This document shows, in pieces, positions 22,301 through 36,050 of a stretch of 64,000 nucleotides of DNA. The stretch's first letter is position 1. Each line of letters opens with the position of its first letter. A program made the position numbers and the translations under genes. Under the pieces are notes generated by a model that made no database searches, was not told where the DNA came from, and worked only from the letters and a program-made list of their open reading frames with translations. Location of the stretch: assembly GCA_022457155.1 (NCBI GenBank), contig JAJGOT010000259.1, positions 457,001 through 521,000 of the forward strand, in the 5' to 3' direction. The stretch is from Cladopsammia gracilis. Taxonomy: Eukaryota > Cnidaria > Anthozoa > Scleractinia > Dendrophylliidae.

Positions 22301-25300
22301 TTCAAAACATGACAGCTCAAACGGTTACTTTTAAGAGTGTTTTATTTTTTATCAATACGATTATTTACTATATACCTGAAGGAATGGTCTGACTAGATAG
22401 TATTTCATCCTTATCACCATCTGCCACCACAATTCCCACGGTGAAATTGGTTTTAGCAACTGGTCTCCAGTAATAAGTCGACGGCACATCTAAAACTGTA
22501 ACTCCTTCCTTGACTTGGCCACCACGAGCAAGATATCGCTTTGATGAGAATGACGCGTTTCCGGATCCACCACTGAGACAGTAACAAAAGCTAATAAAGA
22601 AACAGCTTAACCCTTTAAACTCCCAAAAGAGCCCAAAATCAAAATTCAAGAAACATCCCAAATTTCATTTTGTAAAAATTAATGTCTTCATAATTGACTC
22701 TGGGAGTGATAGGGTTAAAAAATAAGACAATATGAACAGTAAACTGGATAGATGGGCTTTATTGAAAAGCTCTAAAAATGAAGTTAGTGGTATATTTTTC
22801 TGAACCAAACTTTCGAAAGTACTTACTAATTGATGCACGAATTTCCGCAAGGTACTTACATTTTGATAGATTGAAAAACCATGTTAAAGCCTGGTTCGGA
22901 TTCCAAGGCAGTAATGTCCATAAAAATTGGGTCCACAAAAGCGTTAGACGGGGCTGGCAGAAGAGGGTGCATCATGGTCCTCCCGGAGCTGTCCGCCATC
23001 CATACATAACTTAGTTGGCCTTTCTGAAAGTACGTGACTTCGGAAAGAAGATCGGCCATGCTGATATCTGTACCAACAACACCGATAAATTTACCTTGGT
23101 GATAACATGGTAGTGTTATGGATGTTAAAAGTCCTGATGAAATAAAATGGAATCGGTGAGATATCATACATATAGCATCTGTGTAATTGTGGGTTGGAAA
23201 AAGGTATTGTGGGAAGACATCTTAGCATCCTAAACACACAATCACGGAACAGGCTGTCCGAGGTTGTGGTTTCATCTTACCACCAAAGTCGGTGCACATA
23301 TATAGACTTGTAGAGGTGGATTGCAGAACGGCCTATAATTTGGGAGCCGAAACATTTTGAATATCCCCTCACAGGGATGGGACTCTAAGCATTTGAAGCC
23401 CTTTAAATCTTCTAGGACCGCGCCCTTTCCCTTTTCCAGGCAGTCACTGATGTAATATACGGCTAATACGAGTGGTAACCGTTTCTTACCTGTGCCAAAA
23501 GCGTCAATGTAAGGGATGGATATGATTGGCTCATTGCGAACGGTATTGGATGAGAAAAAGTCGTAATAAGTAGCCATGTCACTTCGCAATTTCTCTGCGT
23601 TCGCCACATAGGTAAATTTTCCAACCTTGAAGCAAAACAAAACGTTTGAAACGGCGAGTTAGTTTGCAACCAGAGAAAACATATTGCAGCGTCTCTGAAG
23701 TTGGTCAAGTCTGAAAATTAAACTTAATATTACAGTTTCTCCTTTGAAATATTTGGATGCTAAAGTTCAAGTAAAATAAGTAATACAATTTTTAAATGAA
23801 AGGACCACTCGACAAATTGGAAGTACTGGATCCTTGTGAAGGATCTGATCAGCAGAAATAATTATAAACAAATAAAATGAAAGGCTGATCGTACAGAAAG
23901 GAATATATTTTAAACCGATTAATTTCGAACGGCACGGCCGTTCTTCTTCAGGGTATAACCGTACGGTTATACCCTGAAGAAGAACGGCCGTGCCGTTCGA
24001 AATTAATCGGTTAAAAATATATTCCTTTCTGTACGATCAGCCTTTCATTTTATTTGTTTAAAATAAGTAAGTTAACATTCAAATTGATTTGCTGGTATTA
24101 GAAAGGACGACCGCGATTGTTTCGATGTTTATTTTAAACGACATATACAGTTATGACATGCAAAAGCAAAGCAGTGATTCCTAACACCAAGCTGTTGACC
24201 CTTTAATTCCCAATATCAACCTACAAATTCTCCTTTCTTGTCCCCATACGTTTCTTATTAAGGATTAAAACTGACAAAGAGAAATTTGGTGATGGTCACT
24301 ATTGGGGCTTAAAGGTAAAGGCCAGACCCTGAAACTTTCACTATGGACCGGTCTCTATGCTGTCTATGTGGTTGTGTTTTGAAAACTGAAATACACGTTT
24401 CGTTTGGCCGCGGTTCTGTCGTCTTCCATTAATGCTTGGTTAGAAGTTCAATTATTTGTCTGAAATTATTAGAACCTCAGCCGACCAAATGGTCAAATGA
24501 AATCTGTTTATTAGGTTCTTACAGTGACATCAGCTGCCCTTGTCACACCGAGACCTTGTTGATCAGCAATGTACTGTAGTATTGGTAAGTTCTTCAGCAT
24601 TCCATACGTCAAAATCGCAACCGAATTTTTCAGCTCCGCATTTTTTCTTTTGATGGTTTGCAAGGTTGCTGTCTTATCATCAGTTGGCTCACCATCCGTC
24701 AGAAAGATGATGACCTTTTTTCTGGAAGAATCAATTCCATCAGATGAGCCTTTGAACAGGTCAAACGCGCGATTAAATGCGTTGGAATAATGTGTATATC
24801 CTGTAAAAAAAGGGAAAATACAGATAGGAGATTTTAGACTGTTAATTGTTTGCTAAGAAGACTCAGCAGACTTATTGACCAGTATCAATCCGTTACAGAT
24901 TTGAAAACATAACATTCCGTTGGAATATATAACATAGCCGGTCAATGACTACCTGCACTTTACGAAACAGTTAATTACTACTTTAGTAAAAAGTGATCTT
25001 CGATAAAACAAACCGAAATAGCGAAAATCCTAAAAACCGTGAGCAAATTAAGCAGTATAGTGACTGTCGAACCTGCCATTACTGAAACCTACATAATTCG
25101 TTTTCAATTCATAGCTGAAAGCTTTAAAATTCTTGTTTGCAGGGTCATTCTAAACATCGCCTCCCCCAACCCAAAGAAATACCACTCTTACTTTCAGCAG
25201 TAATAGCGTCTACGTAGCTTTCCAAGTATTTGATGTTGATTGGCGTGGCAGTGGCTAAACGTTGGCTGTGGCAGCCTCTTCCATCGTTGTCGTATTCAAC

Positions 25301-27721
25301 AGGTGTGGAAGCCTGGTCACTGAATTTCACTACTCCAATCTACAGGAAAGACAAAACGTTTGACTCCATTTTGTCTTATTTTTAGCATTCTATACGGCGG
25401 TGACACCTCCCCCCCCCCCCCCCCCTTCCCACCTCCGCCACCTCTCTCTCCAATCCTCGGTATTCCTGATAATTCGTTGAAGGGATCATACTTACCCTGT
25501 CCCTTGGGTTCATTGTCCTCAGAACAGTTTTTGCAGCCTCCTTAGCGACTATGAGGCGTGATCCTCTCATGGAGCCACTGTGATCAATAACTAGTACAAC
25601 GTCTTTAGGTTCTGGCGTGGCTGTTTCCACATAAAAAGGTCTGAACCGAGGATCATAAGATCCACAGCTTGTTTTGTCTTCAAACGCTGGAAAGTTCGCA
25701 AGCACACCCTTCTCGGAAGCAAAGTACTGCCACTTGATCACAGGATAATCCTGAGAAATGGTCTTCATTTCCTCCACAACTGAATCCGCGACATGGGTAA
25801 GGGAGTTTCAGCATTTTCTGATATTTTCACACATATGCCTGAAAGATCGACTTTTGAGCGAAATCTTGAATCGTATTCTAGTCCACCAGAAAATTGTACA
25901 TTGCAGCATTCCGTTGGGGTTTGTCTCGGAGGTGTGGTCCAAGAATTTTCCACGGCTACTTTGAGTCTTTGTGTAACCTTGAACCTTTCCTTGAACTTTT
26001 CGGATATGCCAATTGCCAAGGTCTGAATCACTGCATTACCATCCACCGGGTTTTCAATAAACTTCAACTTGTCAAACGCCTCCTAAAATGGAGCACAACA
26101 TAGTATTTATGTTATTAGGACCTATTGGCGCTTCAAATGCCTGAGTGGCAACATTTGTATTTCAATGTCCAATTTTTTTAGCCTACTTAGTCAGATAACC
26201 AAAGTGAAAGATCACAAATGCGAACAGCAAAATAAAGAGCTACGTACAGTTCCCGGTATGGGTTACAGCTTTCAATTTTGTACTGCGTTATATACAAGCG
26301 GGTGCTTGTAAGAAATTATCCCCGGGTGGGGGGACTCCTATATAAAAATGACGGGGGTGCTCGTCGTACCTTTTAGGGGTCAAAATTTGTAGATTGGTAC
26401 CGCTTAGGGTACTAAAATCTAAAATGACCACCGTTAGAATTATCGCGGTATCTTTTAGGGTATTGAGCTAAAAAAAAATATGACATGAGTTGTTTTAAAA
26501 TTGGTACCTCTTAGGGGTAAAAATTATTTTGAGCAACGCCCATCAATCGAGATTCTGGTACCTTTTGGTGTATTTCAGTCGAAACTTTCCGACGAGCACC
26601 CCCGTCATTTTTATATGAGGGTCCCCTCCCCCCCTCTCCAGGGAAATTATCCTGAAACTTAAGAAAAACTACGGTGGACAAAGTGAGTGGAGTATATACT
26701 GTATTTGCGTAGTCTTTCCATGTCAAGACCTTTTCGAGCTCACTAAGTGTAATCGAACTAGAGCCAATCATGACTATAAACTTTATGTAAAAGCAGCTAT
26801 TCGTAATTGCTATAAGTACTCCCTCTTTGTACACCGCTTAACTGTTCAATAACTTTATTTCGAAATAGACTCAATGCAAGATGTACATGTACACTACCAA
26901 ATAATTGTAAATAGTTTTAATTGTAAATAGTTTTTTTAATGTTTGTAATTGTATTTGATTTTAGAAATTTTATTTGAGGAAATTGTTTTATATGGGGTTA
27001 ACCTCATGATTTCTCCTTTCAGGAAGTGTTTTTATTAATTAGTTGATTTCCTGAATAAAATATAATGTTATGTTATGTTATGTTATGTGTTATGTTATGT
27101 TATGTTATGTTAGGTTAGGTTACGTTACGTTACCTTACGTTACGTTATGTTATGTTATGTTACGTTATGTTATGTTATGTTATGTTATGTGTTATGTTTG
27201 TTATGTGTTATGTTATGTTATGTTATGTTATGTTATGTTATGTTATGTTATGTTATGTTATGTTATGTTATGTTATGTTATGTTATGTTATGTTATGTTA
27301 TGTTATGTTATGTTATGTTATGTTATTTTAAACTCGTAATAATTTATGGATTACTACGGAGTAACCGAAGTAAACGTTCTTAAATACGAACAACAGTGGA
27401 AGAAGCTAGAGTTCCGTTTGAGTACATAAAAGCTATGAATTTCCTACTGCTCTGTATACAGGATGTTTGCAAGAACTGAAGTATAAGGGGCACGCTATTG
27501 TATGAATCCGACCAACTGCATATCCAGGTATATCAAGAACAAACTTTAAGTGTTACCTGTAAAGTGTTTGTACCAAGACCATCTACTGCTAGCGTAGAAA
27601 GCGTTTGACCGAATTTCTTTGGATCAAGTATATCTGCTGCCAAGCAAGGCCGAATAAACAGTGTCGAAAAGAACATAAAAATCATTAACACTCTGCTCTG
27701 GCTGATCAATGAAGAATCCAT
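15458..27721 (-). CDS. CACHD1-like: CACHD1-like protein, copy B (all 14 exons present, exon 2 frameshifted)
   Basis: Exons in 5' to 3' order: 27557-27721, 25496-26082, 25192-25339, 24523-24800, 23490-23625, 22860-23133, 22376-22572, 20441-20488, 19734-20046, 19207-19395, 18436-18776, 17723-17879, 16533-16759, 15458-15645. All splice sites match copy C. Exon 2 is 587 nt instead of 588: a run of four G on the plus strand in copy C is three here (25801-25803). On the minus strand this shifts the frame just before the VWA_N/VWA part and reaches a stop within about 15 codons, leaving roughly 160 residues with no VWA, Cache or membrane segment. Every other exon is open and nearly identical to copy C, with mostly silent differences. 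So this is either a very young pseudogene or a homopolymer error in the assembly. Confidence 0.85.
15634..15895. repeat. three imperfect repeats of about 87 bp across the exon 14 acceptor
   Basis: Units 15634-15716, 15717-15806 and 15807-15895 each carry a GAGCTCTT or related start, CTACAG or a decayed form (the acceptor on the minus strand), a CAACTGAATT phrase and TGGATGAAATC. The second unit therefore holds a second CTGTAG acceptor-like site. Other copies: about 35350-35613 and 54656-54918. Confidence 0.7.
15938..16350. mobile_element. element bounded by AAT and ATT microsatellites, intron 13 of copy B
   Basis: Left AAT tract is followed by TAGCGCTT, a spacer and AAGCGCTTTACA; the right end is an ATT tract. 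Inverted microsatellite ends around an AGCGCTT hairpin are typical of short interspersed elements in invertebrates. Other copies: 35653-36068 and 54962-55362, with different tract lengths. Confidence 0.6.
16914..17014. repeat. 101-bp inverted repeat, intron 12 of copy B
   Basis: Perfect 17-bp arms CTCGCAATCTGATTGGT at 16914-16930 and 16998-17014. In copy C one arm has a G-to-A change. Confidence 0.65.
17121..17282. mobile_element. long hairpin, about 60-bp arms, intron 12 of copy B
   Basis: Arms 17121-17181 and 17223-17282 are inverse copies with about one mismatch; the loop has its own ACTCAC/GTGAGT pair. MITE-like foldback structure. Other copies: 36842-37002, 56141-56302. Confidence 0.75.
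20620..21185. repeat. GAT microsatellite, intron 7 of copy B
   Basis: The right half has the same interruption pattern as copy A; the left half differs in length. Confidence 0.95.
23773..24070. mobile_element. hairpin insertion, intron 4 of copy B
   Basis: Insert 23784-24059 with the same 11-bp duplication at 23773-23783 and 24060-24070. I see no difference from copy A, so one insertion event was copied. Confidence 0.75.
25409..25425. repeat. poly-C tract, intron 2 of copy B
   Basis: 17 uninterrupted C. Confidence 0.9.
26315..26650. mobile_element. same MITE, intron 1 of copy B
   Basis: Same arms and ends; differs by a few bases in the interior, including one extra G near 26514. Confidence 0.75.
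27064..27326. repeat. ATGTT microsatellite, intron 1 of copy B
   Basis: Has AGGTT variants at 27111-27120 not seen in A or C. Confidence 0.92.
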
Positions 27722-28873
27722 CGCATTGAGACGAGGTAACGTGGTAACAATTCAGTCTACTCGTGTCTTTTCGTGCGTTATTATATGGCTCAAACTCACC
27801 ATGCACATTGCGTTCTTCCCGACGGTATAAGTTATGAAAGTAATTTTACGATATAAATCATGTGTCGTGTGACGTTATTTGGTTTTGTTTTCCTGTTAGG
27901 TGACAAACAGCACTTGTTTTGATGCCCTCTGGCTCCAGGGCCAATATTGACTTTGGACCTCCTTGAATCACTTGGTATGCATATACTTACTGAGTAAGCA
28001 TTTGCGTACTTTTGAAGCTAATGTAGTAAGGAAGGGAATGAAATACCACTTTCATAAAAAAACGAGTTAGTATTGCCGCTTTTATTCAATATGCCCAAGT
28101 CTTATAAATGTTTAATAAATTTATTTATAATTTAAATGCAACCAAAACGCTTAGTCATAGTGGAAACTGCAAAACTACTGGAATTTTAATTACTCTTGGT
28201 TTTCACATGACGTGAAAAAAATTAAAAAACGATCTAAAATATAGATTTTACAGAGCTGTTTCTAACATGGTATGTTGATACCAGTGTTAGAAGCATGCCG
28301 GAAACTTGCTATTTATTCATTTATCCTTTCTGACCTTAAATTTACTATCCTGAATAGATACCCCTAAAAAGTTCTCAAAAAATAAAAGAAATCTAAAAAT
28401 GACAATTTAAAAATCAAGTAACACAATACAACATTAACGTAAATATGTACAGATCGATGCCTTAGTTGGATTAGGGGTCAGTAGTGCCCATCCCCCCTAC
28501 CCTGGGGGAGGGCGAAGGGATTGCGTGATGTTGTCTGTGTTCTGTGTTCTGTGTCTGAGTTGTTGTTTTTTTTTTGCTGAAAAACAAAGCTTCATGTCGG
28601 GCTTTTGCAAATGCAGTATATTCACGTGCGTGACATAGTAAAAGGTCTGGGATTTGTTACCGATCGTTTAAAAAAGGCCCCTTTTGTTCTAGTATCTCAA
28701 TATTTGGGTCATCACGGATCCATTTGTGGGTTTTGAAGTCAATGATCGGCATTCCCTTAGCAGTGTCATCAGTGTATCCCGGGAGACACTCTCGTATTTT
28801 AGCTTCATTTTTGGTGACGAGTCAACTTGGACAGTTATTTCTACTAAAACGTTTGTTCTTTAGGAATTCGGCA

Positions 28874-29735
28874 TCAGACTCAAAAGTCGAACCACCTCTT
28901 GTACAGCATAATATAGAAGAAATTACTGCTCAGTAACTTTCATTTGAATGCTCTCACTATAGGATTTCATCAACAAAATCAAAAGTTACAACTACCTTGT
29001 ACAGCATATTAATGTAGAGTACCAAAGGAAAGTATTGCTCAGTAGCTGTCATTTGATTGGTCACACTTTAGGAATTTATCCATCCACAGACTCAAAAGTT
29101 CGAACCACATTGGGCAGCATAATAAACAGTACCACAGGAAAGTACTGCTCAATAGCTTTCATTTGAATGGTCACACTGTAGGATTTCATCCACAGACTCA
29201 AAAGTTAGAACCGCCTTGTACAGCATAATAAACAGTACCACAGGAAAGTGCAGCTGAATAGCTCTCGTTTGAATGGTCACACTGTAGGATTTCATTCACA
29301 GACTCAAAAGTTAGAACCCGCCTTGTACCACAGAAAAGTACTGCTCCCCTAGCTTTCATTTGAATGGTCACACTGTAGGATTTCATCCACAGACTCAAAA
29401 GTTAGAACCACCTTGTACAGCATAATAAACAGTACCACAGGAAAGTGCAGCTGAATAGCTCTCGTTTGAATGGTCACACTGTAGGATTTCATTCACAGAC
29501 TCAAAAGTTAGAACCGCCTTGTACCACAGAAAAGTACTGCTCCCCTAGCTTTCATTTGAATGGTCACACTGTAGGATTTCATCCACAGACTCTGGCAGAC
29601 TGAAAAGTTTGAACCACCTTATACAACATAATAAATACACTCTGTATTTCATCCACAGACTCAAAAGTTACAACTACCTAGTACAGCATAATATAGAGTA
29701 TCAAAGGAAAGTACTGCTCAGTTGCTTTCATCGAT
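28874..29735. repeat. minisatellite, unit 2
   Basis: Same unit order; single-base indels at about 29085 and 29318. Confidence 0.92.
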
Positions 29736-30167
29736 TACTTATTAAGATTTCTGCCAGACTCGTACTCAAAAGTTCGGCTACTTTATTTAATAGCGGAGCA
29801 CTCGCCGGGCCGAAGGCCCGGCTGCGCAGCCCCATACTCATAGAACCAGGGGATAGAACCTATGCCCGTCTTTTTATAATGGTCATGGCTAGCAGAATGT
29901 TTCGCGGGCGCGCGTGTACCCGCCGCCGCCGTATCGCAGGACTACAATAGCTCGCGGGCGCGTATGACGTCGCAAAACATGCGAGTACGACGTCATATTG
30001 AAACCAAAGCGAGGCTTTGTTTTTCGCGCGGTTACAAGGCCGAATGTCACGTCAGCTAGAAAAACATTTGACGTTTTGCTGTGAATTTACTAAGAGGAGA
30101 AAAACCGTTTTAAAGGCGTTATTTCCCTGAATATTTCGCGGTTTGCTACTCGAGACAAGGATTCTAA

Positions 30168-31109
30168 TTAACCCTATTCAGACTGGGCTTTTTTAGGCAA
30201 TCTGTGACTGGGGGGGGGGCTCCTCGGACCCCCTCTATATCTCTGGAACCAGTAAGGCTAGGACCATGAAATTTTCACACAATGTTCACCTCCATACAAG
30301 GAAACCTCACACCCAGTTTTGACCTGCCACACCCAATTATGACGTCACAATAACGTCATTTTTTGTTTTTCCGACGTTTCTTTGATATTTTTTTATCCAG
30401 ATGCTTAAAATATCAAATATAACTGTAAAATCATCTCTTTAATATTACAACATAATAAATACAAACAAGGACACACTTGTAAAGCGAGAAAAAGCAATAA
30501 AAAGCGATAAAACTATAATTTTGAAATTATTGTCCGCCATCTTGGATCCGCCATCTTGGATCCGCCATCTTGGATTTTCCTTTTTTTTTTTGTTTACATT
30601 AAAATTTAAAAAATATCTAAAAGAGAAAAGGATCAGAATGTATAAAACACGTATCAAACTAATGTCTATTATCCAAACAATGAACTTAGAAGCGTTATTT
30701 AATAAATAGTACAAAATGTTTGTCTATAAGTAAAAGAGAGCAAAAATTTACCTACCCCTCCCCCCCCCCAAATGTTTGGTGTTAAAATTTTTTGATGTCT
30801 TTCAAGAACTAGTCCCAAGAAAAAACTATTCTAACAAGAAAATGCACTATAAGTCAAAGAACAAGATCTTAAAATAAAAAATTCACCATATTTTAATATT
30901 TTGAAAACCTATGTGTCAAAAAACCGGTTGCCATGGCAACATGGTTAATCACACTGACATGTTATGGATACCAAAATGTCCCTAGATAAAATCTATGAAA
31001 AGGTAGAAAATTTCAGCCACATAGCTATTTCGGTGTAAGAGTTATCACAATTTTACTGGAGGGGGGGTTCGAAAAGCCCCCCCCCCTCCCCCAGTCTGAA
31101 TAGGGTTAA
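30168..31109. mobile_element. piggyBac-like MITE, unit 2
   Basis: Same TTAA flanks and ends; poly-T and poly-C runs differ slightly in length. Confidence 0.8.
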
Positions 31110-31915
31110 GAGATACTCAGAAGCCGCTTTAGTGGAAAAAGACGAGCTTTCAGGGATAAAATCTTGCTTCGAGGAACTTCATGTATTACGTTTTTATCAA
31201 TGTGGGAGATGTTTGTTTTTTACGGATTTCAGAACCAGAAGCGGAGATTTGAATTGCCAAGCAAGCGAGGGACTTAAAGGTAAAACAGATTACATTTTTC
31301 GATGGGAATTTATCTTGATATCAATCTGTGATTGACTTTTTCTTTGTGTTCTCGTTAGTTTTGGAGAATTGTTTATAAACGTGTAGCTTAAATTCAGTTG
31401 TTCAGTTGTATTAATTTCTTGAATTTCATCGAAGACACGGTTCGGCCTCGATGCGATATAAATGGTACGCGTTTTGCTTTTAAACATAAACTAATGGAGA
31501 TTTGAATAAATTTTTTCCAAAGAAGATTGTGTTGTCCATTTTTATGTGTTTGTTCATTCATTACATAGATTGAAAAGCGATTTTATGTAAACAAAACAAG
31601 ACTTAGATTTTATACTCGCGTCGCCTTATGCAAATATGTTTGTATATTTTTGCAAGTTTGATTTCCAAATCAGTTTCTCGGGCATTTTTTTACAAGCAAC
31701 AACTGTATTTTAGTAATAGTTATTCTAGACGGAGAAAAAGTTGTTTTTGTGAACTTTTGTACGGTCTAAATGTACTGAGCAGACGGTCGGGTGATACTGT
31801 TTTTGAGAATTGCTAAAATTGAAAAATAGCCCGGTCGGTCGTCAATCTTAATTCTTGTGTTTCCGACCTTTCACCTAAGTTAAGTTTCATCTTAGTTAAG
31901 CTTGTTCAGAGGGTC

Positions 31916-32727
31916 TTCAGAAAAATGGCACAACTGTTCGTCTTTCAGAGAAAAAGCCTGTGAGTATTTGGGGCGCGAGCGAAGCGCGAAGAAAGAGCGT
32001 GGAAATGCGCGCGGAGCGTGAAGCGCGAAGGGAATCCTCCCATCCCCTCCCGTTTCTAGCGCCTGCCACGCAGGCTATCAGAGAAATGGCACAATCCGTT
32101 CGGCTTTCAGAAAAATAGCCTACGAGTATTTGGGGCGCAAGCGAAGCGCGAGGAGAGAAGGTGGAGATGCCCGCGGAGCGCGGATCGTGGAGCGCGAAGG
32201 GAATCCTCCCTTCCCCTCCCGTTTCTAGCGCCTGCCACGCAGGCGATTAGAGAAACGGCACAATCCGTTCGGCTTTCAGTATAATTGGGGTTTTCACTTA
32301 CGTCATATCGAAATTCAGAACCATTAAACAACAGTTTTCGATTCCAAAATGTTTATGGAATTGTAGAGATTCGTTCAAGAGTTATAGGCGAACGAGTATT
32401 AGACATTTTTGGTAAGAAATGTGTGGAGCGGTCATCTTGGTGCCCCACTCAGGGGCACCAAGTATCCACAAGTATCTGGTATCCACATACCATCTAAGAA
32501 ACAGCTTTGTAGGATGTGTACTTTAGAATTTTATATTTTTATGACGTCATGTGCAAACCCCAATAGCCTGCTAGTATTTGGGGCGCAAGCGAAGCGCGAG
32601 GGGAGAGCGTGGAGACGCCCGCAGACCGCGGATCGTGGAGCGCGAAGGTAATCCTACCTTCCTTCCCGTTTTTCGCGCCTGCCGCGCACGCGATTAGAGA
32701 AATGGCACAATCTGTTCGGCTTTCAGA
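31916..32727. repeat. CpG-rich tandem repeat, unit 2
   Basis: Same arrangement with the MITE at 32284-32564; one G-to-A change at 32622. Confidence 0.85.
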
Positions 32728-33636
32728 GTTTTCGAAGCGAGTAAGAGTTCCGGATTAACAGGATCGAGATTTTTAGGATATTTCCGAAGAACACCCCGTC
32801 ATTTTTATATGTGAGCACCCATTTCATTTCCCCCCCCCCCCTCCCGGGGAATACCTAACAACTGGGAAAAATACGAAGCGATACTCAATGATTTTACTTC
32901 ACTTAGCAAAAATACCTTGTACTTATGCTTAGCCTTTTTTTTTCTATGTATAAATTCATATTAAATATAGAAGCAGTTCCTCTGGTATTTTTAAAAATAA
33001 CAAGTTTTATTTAAAAATAACAAGTTGTTATCGCGTTTTGGCCATATATTAATATATTTTTAGGCAAATCTACTTATTAGCTCTACAGATTGCGTTCGTG
33101 CCTTAAGGGACGATTCGCAACGACGATTTTTAGCGCAACATGGGTGCGCGGACGATTTTCTTCGCAATTTTTACGTTGCGAAGTGTTTGAATCAGCTTCA
33201 AAAACTTGCAACGCAAAAACCAAATTTTACTCAAGTTGTTTCGTGTAACATACCTGTCGTTAATTTTGTTGCGCAAAAATCGTCGTGCGAATCGTCCCGT
33301 TTAACAGCCTTTATGTCTATCTGCTACTTTTAAAATATTTTAGCCGCACGTTTATAATAGAATAGAAAATGAGGCGCATGTGCAAAAGTGATAAACATGC
33401 AGATAGTCGCATGCGGGCGAACCTTTGTTTAGTTATTGCTTCATTGGTATATGCGCCTCATTTACAAACCGCGCTACTTGAAGCCGGATAACTTAAAAAG
33501 GTATGACCAGGGACGTTTTAAGAGGTAGCGGGGAGAGGGCTTCATTCAACAACCTCGATAATTTAAAATCTAGTCTAACAGCATTCAGAGTATATACGAC
33601 TACATATGAGAAAGCCAAAACATATTACTATGCCAA

Positions 33637-33755
33637 CTAAAAGAAATACACCATAACAGCAATAAAAGCAGCAATCGAACCCGACCCTTTGTCCCTTACT
33701 TCGCCGTCGTTATTGAAGCTAGTCGTGATATTTCCGCTTCCAGGAGCTCTTGTAC
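33637..33755 (-). pseudogene. duplicated alternative terminal exon, downstream of gene C
   Basis: Same open frame and same GG in place of the acceptor AG. Confidence 0.6.
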
Positions 33756-34985
33756 CCGCAGATTAACAACAACAACAACAATAAGCTCAGTGTATTGGCA
33801 TGACTATAAATCGTTACAGTATTGTAAAAGCGTAAGATTACATAGACTTCAAAGTTAACAAACAAACATACAAAGATAATCAAACAGATTACAATGAATT
33901 AAATCTGGGCCCGTTTCTCGAAAATCCCGGTAATTTTTCGGGTCCGAAGCCAAATATTGAAATCAAAATCTAAAGAATAAAAGCGCGGGTCCTAGCGAAC
34001 AAACCAGTCCATTTTGTTTTGCTAACTGATAGTTTTCTGGTACCATGACTGCACTCACTGCAGTCAGAATCAATCGGTATTAAGCTGACTTCTCTACGTC
34101 AGATCATCGTGTAATTTCTACCACCAACTGGTTTTGAATTGAAGTTTGGCAAGACGTGTTTTCTGGAAAATCGATATTACCATGACGACGATAAACAAGA
34201 ATCTTCCAAATATCTCAAAGTGAAAGTTTGCAAGATCAAGATTTCGATTTTGGAATTACTTCAAGATAGTGTCAAAATGTAATTTTCATTTACTTTCTCT
34301 TTGTGGAATGCAACATTACATTAAAACACAGTTAAACCTTAGGAAATATAATGTAACGCGTCTTGAGTTTGTCTGGCATCAATTTGTCACTGGTGCTGCA
34401 GGGGGAGGGGGAGGGGGTATTAAGGTATAATAGCGACGGGGAAGTGCAGTTGTTTGAAACTTGCGATCTGAGAACGTTTTTGCGTGGGTTAGAAATTTTG
34501 TGGTGACGATTTTTTGGGTGAAAGAGTCTGGTGAGGACCTTTTTATGAATTAATTAATTAAATTAAAACTTTATTGAATCTCCCAATCAGGGTTTTTCAG
34601 ACCCAACGTACATAAGCATATAAATAATTCATAAGGTAAGTGAAACATTGAATAAAAATGTCAAACGTTAAAATTGTGATAATAGCTAAAAACATCAAAA
34701 GGTAACTCTCGTAGCTAACAAGAAATGATTCGAAAAGGAATTCTCTAAGTTTCTTTTACATTTTGGGGTTAAGTTCTGGGCCTTTGAACTTTTTTAGGTC
34801 TGGTTTTAGCCTAACAGGACTTATCTTCGGGGACTAACAATTTGGCCTTATTCGGCCCTCTTCATTACTATTATAGCTATTTATAAATTAGTTGTATTAG
34901 TTTATCATTAACTAACCACTCATATATTTTTTTGAAATTCAAATTTAAGGAGCTGTACGGTTATAGCTTTTTCCCTCAGTATAGC

Positions 34986-35035
34986 TTTGGCCCTGAGGAA
35001 GGCTAATTTTGCTAGCCGAAATGTTGGTCGCCAAA
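34986..35035 (+). ncRNA. hammerhead-like motif, unit 2 (one extra C at the junction)
   Basis: Same parts as in unit 1 but with an additional C between stem I and the CTGAGGA core, which should weaken the three-way junction. Confidence 0.3.
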
Positions 35036-35173
35036 TAAATCAGCCCATTTCGTTTGTCTTATTAGACTTCAAGTGACGTCTGGCTCGAGCATCTCTTGAT
35101 TCATACTACTTGTGATCATTTTTCTACTTTTTTCACACTCTTTCACCTGATGGCCTTTCCGTGATGGATATCA

Positions 35174-35361
35174 CTAGCAACAGCTTATATCTTTCTTGTC
35201 AACCACTATGTGGAGGAAGATTGAAGTGATCATGACACAAGCCGCATATACTCCAACAGTAATACCAAAGATAGCCCCGCCCGACAAACCGCCTTCATCA
35301 TCATCAGCTTTGTCATCATCAGTTTTTGTCTGTATATTGCCGCTACCGGGAGCTCTTGTTC
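35174..35361 (-). CDS. copy C exon 14: acidic stalk, transmembrane helix and stop
   Basis: 188 nt including the TAG stop. Encodes GTRAPGSGNI, an acidic stretch (TDDDKADDDE), a hydrophobic helix of about 28 residues and the tail DKKDISCC. Vertebrate CACHD1 has a much longer cytoplasmic tail; here it is essentially absent. Confidence 0.87.
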
Positions 35362-35653
35362 CTACAGTTAAAAACGCCAAAAAAAAAATGAAAGTACAAC
35401 TGAATTGAGTCTGTGGATGAAATCCTAAGCTTCCGAGGAGCTCTTTTACCTACAGGCCTAAGTAAAAACGCCAAAACAGACAAAGTACAACTGAATTGAT
35501 TATGTGGATGAAATCCTTAGCTTCCGGTTGCTGTTGTACCTAGAACAGAACAGTCGAGATGCATGGATGGGCGAAATAGAACTGAATTTAGACTGTGGAT
35601 GAAATCTCTAAGTATGACTACTTTAAAGGAATAGAATGTTACCTTCTGTGGTC

Positions 35654-35696
<43 letters not shown>

Positions 35697-36014
35697 TTTA
35701 TATAGCGCTTATACATCGTGGTTCTAAGCGCTTTACAATAACACCAGGAATAACAAAGAACCTAATGATAGCATTTGTCGCGAAGGGGAATTTGTCGTTT
35801 ATCGGTGGTTGGGGAGGGGGGAGAACTCCCTTATATCAGCCATACGGGGACGTTCCGTTTGACAGGGTGTGGTTTCTGGGCTTTTGCCCAGAAAATCTTA
35901 GAGTAATTTTGTAATTTTTTAATCTTTTAAACTTAGTTTTTAACCATTTTTATTTAACAGGGTCTCGCAGAATACCACTACAATAGTGAAGTGAGCTCCC
36001 TGTATAAAGATTGA

Positions 36015-36050
<36 letters not shown>

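Larger units (their letters stand above)
27722..35173. other. spacer between genes B and C
   Basis: Same order of elements as 8013-15457: minisatellite 28874-29735, CpG-rich segment 29770-30045, piggyBac-like MITE 30168-31109, CpG-rich repeat 31916-32727, MITEs 33107-33298 and 33367-33463, vestigial exon 33637-33755, hammerhead-like motif 34986-35035. No protein gene recognised. Confidence 0.7.
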
